The translations under genes and the position numbers were made by a program. A DNA stretch of 64,000 nucleotides, taken from NCBI GenBank assembly GCA_033856255.1, contig JAWVFH010000016.1, positions 6,614 through 70,613 on the forward strand, in the 5' to 3' direction. This DNA is from WHSW01 sp033856255. GTDB lineage: Bacteria > Actinomycetota > Thermoleophilia > Solirubrobacterales > 70-9. Position 1 is the stretch's first letter. Each line of letters starts with the position of its first letter. Under the pieces are notes generated by a model. The model was not told where the DNA came from. It made no database searches and was given only the letters and a program-made list of their open reading frames with translations. This document shows, piece by piece, positions 19,427 to 32,970 of the stretch.

Positions 19427-20500
19427 CTACGGCGCCAGGGTGAAGAACTCGAACACCATGCTCGGCGGATCGCCGGTCACCCCCGTGTGATTGCAGACCT
19501 TCACCCGACCGGTGTTGGCTGTCGCTGTCTGCACGCCGACGACGACCCAGCCGGTGTTGGTGGCACCGTTCTGCCGATCCGACATCGCGAAGGTGTTGCT
19601 TCCGACCGGTGCGCTGCCGGACGCGAGTCCGGCCGTGTCCACCGCGCCGCTGCAGGCGCCGTTGCCGACCGATCCGCTGGGATCGACAACGCCCGTACCG
19701 GTCCCCATCGCGAGGTCGCCCTGGTGCAACGACCCGGTCGACACCTCGGCGGACCCGATCGCGTTGTCGTCCATCTCCGCGTTGCCGATCGCGTTGTCGG
19801 CCATCTCCGGCTTGCCGATCGCGTTGTCGGCCATCGCGGCATTGCCGACCGCGTCGGCCGCGATCTGGACGTTGTCGAGGTTGCCGGTGACCTCGCCGGC
19901 GATCTGGACGGTGGCCTCGTTGATGTCGGTGCCGCTGAGGGAGTTCGGGAAGACCTCCGTCGAGCCGACGGAGTTCGCGTTCAGCTGCGCGTTGCCCAGA
20001 GTGCCGAGGACGTCGTGGGTGGAGCCGGGACTGAAGGCCAGGGTGGCGTCGTTGATGTCGGCCGTGTCGAGCGTGTCGTCGAGCACCTTGGCAGCCGTGA
20101 CCGCGTTGGGCGCGATCGACGGATCCGGGTAGGTGCCGGCCAGGTCGCCGCCGGCCGGGCCGGTCGGCGTCGCCGGGCCGCCACCGCCGCCGCCGCCGAG
20201 ACCCTGCAGCGTCGACTCCTCGATGTCGGCCCCGGTCAGCGAGTCGTCGGCGATCGCGGCGCCGGTCAGCGATCCGCCCTGCAGGTCGGCTGGGGTCAGC
20301 GAGCCGTCGGCGACCTTGGTCGAATCGACGGAGTTGCCGGCGAGGTCCTTGACCTTGACCTGGCCGTTCTTGATCGACCTCGAGGTGACCGAGTTCTTGG
20401 CCGCCTGCTCAGCCGCGAAGGCGGAGCCGCCGAGGGCGATGAAGACCGCCACCAGGCCGTACGCGTTGCGCCGTAGGTGCCCGCTGATCCGTCCGCTCAT
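19427..20500 (-). CDS. Secreted repeat-containing surface protein
   Basis: The function is not known. The 357-residue product starts MSGRISGHLRRNAYGLVAVF, a signal peptide type (LRRN...FIALGGSAFA) that recurs in Thermoleophilia secreted proteins. The start is the ATG at 20498-20500, chosen because GGGAGGAAA lies just upstream. The middle is rich in Asn, Asp, Ala and Val with short repeats: three adjacent 10-residue units of the form MADNAIGxxE, plus looser SLTGAAIADDS-like units. A Gly-tract (about residues 102-108) precedes a GDLAGTYPDPSIAPNAVT segment like those in phage or surface fibre proteins. The C-terminal 85 residues look globular. Confidence 0.8.
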   Translation of the reverse strand: MSGRISGHLRRNAYGLVAVFIALGGSAFAAEQAAKNSVTSRSIKNGQVKVKDLAGNSVDSTKVADGSLTPADLQGGSLTGAAIADDSLTGADIEESTLQGLGGGGGGGPATPTGPAGGDLAGTYPDPSIAPNAVTAAKVLDDTLDTADINDATLAFSPGSTHDVLGTLGNAQLNANSVGSTEVFPNSLSGTDINEATVQIAGEVTGNLDNVQIAADAVGNAAMADNAIGKPEMADNAIGNAEMDDNAIGSAEVSTGSLHQGDLAMGTGTGVVDPSGSVGNGACSGAVDTAGLASGSAPVGSNTFAMSDRQNGATNTGWVVVGVQTATANTGRVKVCNHTGVTGDPPSMVFEFFTLAP

Positions 20501-20581
20501 GCGTTTCCTCCCGCAGTCGAAGCCATCCTGCAACGACCCTAGGCACGGCTGGACGGCCCGTCTATGCGTGGAAACACCTAA

Positions 20582-21658
20582 TTAAGGGGTCGCGAGAGCC
20601 TGCTCGAGGTCGGCGATCAGGTCCTCGGCCGCCTCGATCCCGCACGAAAGCCTGACCAGATCCGCCGGCACCGCCGCCGCCGAGTCCTCGACCGACTGGT
20701 GGGTCATCGCCTGCGGCACCTCGATCAGCGACTCGACGCCGCCGAGCGACTCGGCGAGCGAGAACAGCTTCGTGCGGGTGACAATTCCGAGCGCGTCCGG
20801 GTGACGGAACGAGACCATGCCGCCGAAGCCCGGCCAGCGGACGTCGGCGACGCCGGGAGCGGACGGCAGCCATTCGCTGACGGCGCGGCCGTTCTCGGAA
20901 TGGCGGGCGACCCGCAGGGCGAGCGTGCGCAGCCCGCGATGGACGAGGAAGCAGTCGAGCGGGCCGGGCACGGCCCCGACCGAGTTCTGGACGAAGCGGA
21001 TCTGCTCATGGAGCTGGGCGTCGGCGGTGATCACGGCGCCGCCGACGACGTCGGAATGGCCGCCGAGGTACTTGGTGGTCGAGTGGACGACCGCGGTCGC
21101 GCCGAGCTCGAGCGGCCGCTGGACGATCGGCGTGGCGAAGGTGTTGTCGACCACGACCATCCGCCCCTCGGCCGCCGCGACGACCGCCTCGATGTCGACC
21201 TCGTTGAGCAGCGGGTTGGTCGGCGTCTCGACCCAGATCAGCCGGGTGTCGGGGCGCAGCGCCGCGCGCAGCGCCTCGAGGTCGCGCTGGTCGACGAGGT
21301 CATACGCGAGCCCGAATCGGGCGAGCACCTTGTCGACCAGCCGGTAGGTGCCGCCGTAGAGGTCGTGCGGCAGGATCAGATGGGCGCCCGCGGCGAGCGC
21401 CGCGGTCAACACGGCGTGCGTGGCGGCCATCCCGCTCGAGAACGCGGTCGCCTCGCCGCCCTCGAGCTCGCCGAGGGCGCGTTCGAGCGCCGTCCTGGTC
21501 GGGTTGGCGGAGCGCGAGTAGTCGTACTCGCCGACGAACTCGCCGGGCGCCGGCTGGACGAAGGTCGAGGTCTGGTGGATCGGCGGGATCACCGAGCCGT
21601 ACGTGGGATCGGGCTCCAGCCCCGCGTGCACGACCCGGGTGTCGATCTTCCGGCTCAC
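20582..21658 (-). CDS. Cystathionine gamma-synthase / gamma-lyase (PLP-dependent, Cys/Met metabolism)
   Basis: The 358-residue enzyme belongs to the Cys/Met PLP family: YSRSANPTRTALERALGELE near the start, WVETPTNPLLN, DNTFATP, and STTKYLGGHSDVVGG with the PLP lysine at about residue 196. The SLGGVESLIEVPQAMTH motif is near the end. It could form cystathionine (MetB) or cleave it (gamma-lyase); pairing with cystathionine beta-synthase favours a role in reverse transsulfuration, making cysteine from homocysteine. The GTG start (21656-21658) overlaps the upstream stop (GTGA), so the two are coupled. Confidence 0.93.
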   Translation of the reverse strand: MSRKIDTRVVHAGLEPDPTYGSVIPPIHQTSTFVQPAPGEFVGEYDYSRSANPTRTALERALGELEGGEATAFSSGMAATHAVLTAALAAGAHLILPHDLYGGTYRLVDKVLARFGLAYDLVDQRDLEALRAALRPDTRLIWVETPTNPLLNEVDIEAVVAAAEGRMVVVDNTFATPIVQRPLELGATAVVHSTTKYLGGHSDVVGGAVITADAQLHEQIRFVQNSVGAVPGPLDCFLVHRGLRTLALRVARHSENGRAVSEWLPSAPGVADVRWPGFGGMVSFRHPDALGIVTRTKLFSLAESLGGVESLIEVPQAMTHQSVEDSAAAVPADLVRLSCGIEAAEDLIADLEQALATP

Positions 21659-23028
21659 TGATTCAAGGCCTCGATCAGGTCGACCGAGACGAGGATGCCG
21701 AGGGCGCGCCCGTCGTCGACGACGATCACCGGCTTGCGCTCGCCGAGCAGCATGTGAATCGCCTCGCTGACCGGGCTCTCGGCGGCCAGCTCGGGCAGCG
21801 GCGGCTCGATCACCTCGGTCACCGGCTCGCCGAGGATCCCGGGCTGCTCGGCCGATGCCATCAGCAGCCCGCGCTCGCTGACCGTGCCCATGAAGGCGCG
21901 CCCGTCCTCGCCCGAGACCACCGGCACCTGGGAGACGCCGTGCTCGCGCATCAGCTCTAGCGCTCGCCCGACCGGGTCGTGGCTGCCGACCGTGAGCAGC
22001 GGGCGCTCCTCGCTGCGGGCCCGGATCACGTCGCCGACCGTGAGCCCGCCATCGTCGCCCAGGTATCCGTGCTCGCGCATCCACGAGTCGTTGAAGACCT
22101 TCGACACGTACGGGCGGCCGCCGTCGGGGATGATCGTCGCCACCATCGCCTCCGGGTCGTCGAGCTCGCGGGCGACCCGCACGGCGGCGACGAGCGCCGT
22201 ACCCGTGGAGCCCCCGGCGAACAGGCCCTCGCGGGCAACCAGCCGGCGCGCGGCCAGGAACGAATCGCGGTCGCTGACCGTGATGTAGCGGTCGATGATC
22301 TCGGGGTCGAGCGTCTCGGGCCAGAAGTCCTCGCCGATTCCCTCCACCCGGTAGGGGTGCACGGGCCCGCCCGAGTAGATCGAGCCCTCGGGGTCGGCGC
22401 CGATCACCTCGATGGCAGGGTTCTGCTCCTTCAGGTAGCGGCCGACGCCGGTGATCGTGCCGCCGGTGCCGACGGCGATCACGAGATGGCTGATCCGGCC
22501 GCCGGTCTGGCGCCAGAGCTCGGGGCCCGTCGAGTCGTAGTGGGACTCCGGATTTGCCTGGTTGAAGTACTGATTGGGCTGGAAGGCGCCGTCGATCTCC
22601 TCGGTCAGCCGGTCGGCGACCCGGTAGTAGGACTGCGGCGAGTCGGGCTCGACCGCGGTCGGGCAGACCACCACCTCGGCGCCGAAGGCGCGCAGGGTGT
22701 CGATCTTCTCGCGGCTCATCTTGTCCGGCATCACCGCGATCACCTTGTAACCGCGCAGCGCCGCCGCCATCGCCAGCCCGAGCCCGGTGTTCCCCGAGGT
22801 CGGCTCGATCAGGGTCCCACCGGGGCGCAGCTCTCCCGCGCGCTCGGCGGCCTCGATCATCGCCAGCGCCGGGCGGTCCTTGATCGAGCCGCCGGGATTG
22901 ACGAACTCGATCTTGGCGACCAGCGGCGTGCGCAGCTCGGGGTCGAGACGCGACAGCCGAACCACCGGCGTCTCGCCGATCAGCCCGAGGACCGACTCGT
23001 GGATCTCCGAAGCGGAGGCCTCGCTCAC
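21655..23028 (-). CDS. Cystathionine beta-synthase with C-terminal CBS domain pair
   Basis: The 457-residue enzyme joins serine and homocysteine to cystathionine. The PLP fold (residues 1-330) shows NPGGSIKDRPA with the PLP lysine at about 50, TSGNTGLGLAMAAAL and GTGGTITGVGRYLKE. Residues about 335-457 form two CBS motifs (HDPVGRALELMREHGVSQVP and RKPVIVVDDGRALGILVS), probably regulatory (AdoMet or adenylate binding in relatives). The start is GTG at 23026-23028, overlapping the AbiEi/DUF559 gene stop (GTGA). Fragments such as GIGEDFWPETLDP fit true CBS rather than cysteine synthase. Confidence 0.93.
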   Translation of the reverse strand: MSEASASEIHESVLGLIGETPVVRLSRLDPELRTPLVAKIEFVNPGGSIKDRPALAMIEAAERAGELRPGGTLIEPTSGNTGLGLAMAAALRGYKVIAVMPDKMSREKIDTLRAFGAEVVVCPTAVEPDSPQSYYRVADRLTEEIDGAFQPNQYFNQANPESHYDSTGPELWRQTGGRISHLVIAVGTGGTITGVGRYLKEQNPAIEVIGADPEGSIYSGGPVHPYRVEGIGEDFWPETLDPEIIDRYITVSDRDSFLAARRLVAREGLFAGGSTGTALVAAVRVARELDDPEAMVATIIPDGGRPYVSKVFNDSWMREHGYLGDDGGLTVGDVIRARSEERPLLTVGSHDPVGRALELMREHGVSQVPVVSGEDGRAFMGTVSERGLLMASAEQPGILGEPVTEVIEPPLPELAAESPVSEAIHMLLGERKPVIVVDDGRALGILVSVDLIEALNQ

Positions 23029-23852
23029 GCTCCGAGCTTAGTCCGCACCGCCGCGGCGACGGCCGCCGGCTCCCGCCCGATCTGCCGGGCGGTGAAGCGC
23101 AGGACGCGGTAGCCCTCCGCGCGAAGAGCGAGGTCGCGTTCGTGGTCGTCCTCGAACGCCTGCCGGCCGCGGTGAGCCGCCCAGCCGTCGACCTCGACGA
23201 CCAGTCGCTCGCGCCGCCAGAGGAAGTCGACGGTGAACACGCCGATGCGCTGGTTGACCTCGGGCGGTGGCAGGCGGTATCGGCGACAGAGGCGCAGGAA
23301 GTCGGCCTCGGGCTCGCTGCGGGTGCCGTCGGTGTGCAGGCCGGCGAGGTTCATGTCCTTGAACTCGGCCTGGCGGAGGGCGCGGCGGTAGACCGGCGTC
23401 GCGACGACCCGCTTGAGGTCCACCAGCGTGCGGGCCGGAGTCGTGACCGCGATGCCGTCGCGGACCCTGCACGCGCTCCTGGGCAGGTGGGAACGGTGGA
23501 TCCGCAGGCCATCGCGCCTGGCGCGACCGCCCTGGCCGGGGACCGTAACGTCGACGTCAGCGCGGCTGCGCTCCAGTAGGGCCCAGTGCTCGGCGGCGGC
23601 GCGGTGGCTCAGTACGGCGCCGGGTCCGCACGCGAGGACGGCGGCCATCCAGCGGCCCTCCTCGCTGAGCCCGTCGTGGCCGACCGCGTAGACGCCGCGA
23701 TGGATGCGATGCAGGCGGCCGGAAAGCTCGCGGTCTCTCACCTGCGTCGGCGAAAGACCAGCGTCCTTTAGCTGGGTAAAGGTGATAGTCCCGTGTTGCG
23801 CAGCGGCCATCCGGGCCACCGCGGCATCCGGTTTGGCGAGTTGTTGGTCCAT
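23025..23852 (-). CDS. AbiEi-type antitoxin-like N-domain fused to DUF559 (PD-(D/E)xK nuclease-like) domain
   Basis: The 275-residue protein has an N-terminal winged-helix-like AbiEi region (AAVARMAAAQHGTITFTQLK, HRIHRGVYAVGH) and a C-terminal DUF559 region with nuclease-like spacing: Glu 180/182, Asp 209 in FTVDFLW and Glu 220-x-Asp 222 in VVEVDGWAAH. This fusion is common and multicopy in Actinomycetota; its role is unknown, and no toxin gene lies beside it. It is coupled to cystathionine beta-synthase by a GTGA overlap. Its ATG lies in the loop of a 20-bp inverted repeat. A second ATG at codon 15 is the alternative start. Confidence 0.85.
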   Translation of the reverse strand: MDQQLAKPDAAVARMAAAQHGTITFTQLKDAGLSPTQVRDRELSGRLHRIHRGVYAVGHDGLSEEGRWMAAVLACGPGAVLSHRAAAEHWALLERSRADVDVTVPGQGGRARRDGLRIHRSHLPRSACRVRDGIAVTTPARTLVDLKRVVATPVYRRALRQAEFKDMNLAGLHTDGTRSEPEADFLRLCRRYRLPPPEVNQRIGVFTVDFLWRRERLVVEVDGWAAHRGRQAFEDDHERDLALRAEGYRVLRFTARQIGREPAAVAAAVRTKLGA

Positions 23853-23874
23853 ACGACCAATAAGTCGCCAAACC
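23830..23874. promoter_or_regulatory. 20-bp inverted repeat with the AbiEi/DUF559 start codon in its loop
   Basis: The arms ggtttggcgagttgttggtc (23830-23849) and gaccaataagtcgccaaacc (23855-23874) pair at 18 of 20 positions around the 5-nt loop CATAC. The start codon (cat on this strand, 23850-23852) is in the loop. A further exact copy of the half-site gttgttggtc is at 23902-23911. As DNA this looks like an operator; as RNA it would lock the start codon in a long hairpin. No Shine-Dalgarno is present upstream. Confidence 0.75.
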
Positions 23875-23875
23875 C

Positions 23876-23890
23876 AGGGGGCGCCCCCCT
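23876..23890 (-). terminator. Possible weak terminator hairpin after rpoC
   Basis: On the minus strand AGGGGG-GCG-CCCCCT forms a 6-bp stem with a 3-nt loop, 28 nt after the rpoC stop. Only a short T-run (GGGTTTGG) follows, so it is a poor intrinsic terminator. Confidence 0.3.
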
Positions 23891-23917
23891 TATTGCCCGT
23901 TGTTGTTGGTCGGGGCG

Positions 23918-27958
<4,041 letters not shown>

Positions 27959-27968
27959 GTGTGTCCCG

Positions 27969-31532
<3,564 letters not shown>

Positions 31533-31617
31533 CTGGGCGACTCCTCAGATGGTCGAAGGTGTACGAATCCGGCGCGAGGATTCGGGCGGCAAAGGGCTCA
31601 ACGGCGCGCGACGCACG

Positions 31618-31647
31618 AAGATACCACAGTGGTGTTTCCGTTCGCAA
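31618..31647 (-). promoter_or_regulatory. Candidate sigma-70-type promoter for rpoBC
   Basis: In the 141-nt gap between rplL and rpoB the minus strand has TTGCGA (31647-31642), an 18-nt spacer and TATCTT (31623-31618). Transcription would begin about 80 nt before the rpoB start. This would let rpoBC be expressed independently of rplJL. Confidence 0.6.
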
Positions 31648-31673
31648 GCCCTTTTTATGTTAGCGAGGGGCGT

Positions 31674-32060
31674 TTATTTGAGCTCGACGGTCCCGCCGGC
31701 CTCTTCGATCTCGGACTTGAGCTTCTCGGCCTCGTCGCGCTCGATGCCCTCCTTGACGGCCTGCGGAGCGCCGTCGACAAGGGCCTTCGCGTCTTTGAGG
31801 CCGAGCCCGGTGGCGGCGCGGACGGCCTTGATCACCTGGATCTTCTTCTCGCCCGCCTCGGTGAGGACGACGTCGACCGTGGTCGACTCCTCCTCGGCGT
31901 CGGCGCCGTCACCGCCGCCGGCGGCCGGAGCGGCAGCCGCGACCGCGGTCGCGGAGACGCCGAACTCCTCCTCGAGCGCCTTGATGCGCTCGGAGAGCTC
32001 GAGCACCGAGATGCCCTTCAGCTCCTCGATCCAATCCTCAGTTGTCACTTTCGTCGCCAC
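31674..32060 (-). CDS. rplL: 50S ribosomal protein L7/L12
   Basis: L12 forms the multicopy stalk that recruits translation factors. The 128-residue product has the N-terminal dimerisation helices (DWIEELKGISVLELSERIKA), an Ala/Gly/Asp hinge (residues 40-60) and the C-terminal domain KIQVIKAVRAATGLGLKDAK. The start is taken as GTG 32058-32060, with GAGGAG 4-6 nt upstream; this places it 23 nt inside rplJ. A GTG four codons downstream (32046-32048) is the alternative. Confidence 0.95.
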   Translation of the reverse strand: MATKVTTEDWIEELKGISVLELSERIKALEEEFGVSATAVAAAAPAAGGGDGADAEEESTTVDVVLTEAGEKKIQVIKAVRAATGLGLKDAKALVDGAPQAVKEGIERDEAEKLKSEIEEAGGTVELK

Positions 32061-32817
32061 TTGGCTCCTCCTGCTCTTGTTCGTCGTCGTCTGAAGTCTC
32101 GGTCTCGGTCTCGGCGGGCGGCTCGTCGGCCGGGGCGTCCTCGGGCTCTTCGGGCTGGGCCTCCTGCTCGGCGTGCTCGGCCGGCGGCGCGGGCTCATCG
32201 CCCTCGTCCTCGGCGGCGGGCTCATCCGCCTCGGCCGGCTCCTCCTCCGCAGCGGGCTCCTCGGCCGCCTCGGGCTCCTCCGCCACCGGCGGCTCGCCGC
32301 TGACCAGGCCCTGCTCGGCGATCTGGCCGAGGGCGATCGCCAGACCGGAGACCATCGAGCCGAGCCCGCGGACCAGGCCGGTGATCGGGCTGGCGGCGAC
32401 GCCGACCAGCTGGCCGCGCAGGACCTCGAGCCCGGGCAGGCGGGCGATCACCGCAAAGCCGTCGGGATCGAGCGCCTCCCCGTCCATGATCCCGCCCTTG
32501 TAGGCGAGGACGTTGTGGGCCTTGGCGAAGTCGGCGATCGCCTTCGCGGCGATCACAGCGTCGCCGTGGATCAGGGTGAGCGCGGTCGGGCCGACCAGTA
32601 GCTCGTCGATCTCGTTGGTGCCGGCGTCGGCGGCGGCGCGCTTGGCGAGCCGGTTCTTGACCACCTTGAAGACGGCGTCGGCCTCGCGCAGCTTGCCGCG
32701 CAGCTCCGCCGCCTCGGTGACGCTGATCCCGCGATAGTCGACGGCGAAGATCGCCTCGGCGCCCTTCAGGCCCTCGGTGAGCTCGGCTACCGCCGCTTCC
32801 TTTTGAGTTCTGTCCAT
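32038..32817 (-). CDS. rplJ: 50S ribosomal protein L10 with long acidic C-terminal extension
   Basis: L10 anchors the L12 dimers on the ribosome and represses its own mRNA through a leader. The 259-residue product starts MDRTQKEAAVAELTEGLKGA and contains KVVKNRLAKRAAADAGTNE and ASPITGLVRGLGSMVSGLAI. The normal L10 ends near residue 172; the last 85 residues are a Glu/Pro/Ala/Asp tract ending GDESDN, right where the L12-binding helix normally lies. The ATG (32815-32817) is preceded by an attenuator-type leader. The longer frame to 32922 lies in that leader and is rejected. Confidence 0.95.
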   Translation of the reverse strand: MDRTQKEAAVAELTEGLKGAEAIFAVDYRGISVTEAAELRGKLREADAVFKVVKNRLAKRAAADAGTNEIDELLVGPTALTLIHGDAVIAAKAIADFAKAHNVLAYKGGIMDGEALDPDGFAVIARLPGLEVLRGQLVGVAASPITGLVRGLGSMVSGLAIALGQIAEQGLVSGEPPVAEEPEAAEEPAAEEEPAEADEPAAEDEGDEPAPPAEHAEQEAQPEEPEDAPADEPPAETETETSDDDEQEQEEPSGDESDN

Positions 32818-32920
32818 CTGAAGTCTCGGTTCGATTGCCCCCGGCGACAAAAAGAGCCTGCGCGCAGGCAGGCTCGGAAAGCGGGGGCTCTCGAACTCAC
32901 CTGCGCCGGTCTTCCGGGCC
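32818..32920 (-). ncRNA. L10 leader (autoregulatory 5' UTR of rplJ-rplL) with terminator
   Basis: The minus-strand leader contains CCGGAAGACCGGCGCAGGTG (around 32918-32899), which matches the conserved AAGAC...GCAGGTG core of the ribosomal L10 leader RNA. A canonical terminator follows downstream. In Bacillus subtilis the same arrangement lets L10(L12)4 binding favour termination before rplJ (established for that system). The leader's 5' end is not defined by the sequence. Confidence 0.75.
32849..32875 (-). terminator. Intrinsic terminator in the rplJ leader
   Basis: On the minus strand GAGCCTGC-CTGCGC-GCAGGCTC is followed by TTTTTG: an 8-bp perfect stem, 6-nt loop and U5. It ends 32 nt upstream of the rplJ ATG. 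It is enclosed by a second perfect 7-bp stem (GCCCCCG 32888-32882 paired with CGGGGGC 32843-32837), which could stabilise or compete with it. Confidence 0.8.
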
Positions 32921-32970
32921 ACCCTGTGCGGCCCCGCCGACGGTCTCGGGCGGTTACTGGAGGCGCGAGG

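Noticed and set aside
32880..32940. A tRNA on the minus strand at the rplJ leader (GAGTTCGAGA)
   Set aside because: The putative T-stem does not pair and there is no acceptor stem; the sequence fits the L10 leader instead.
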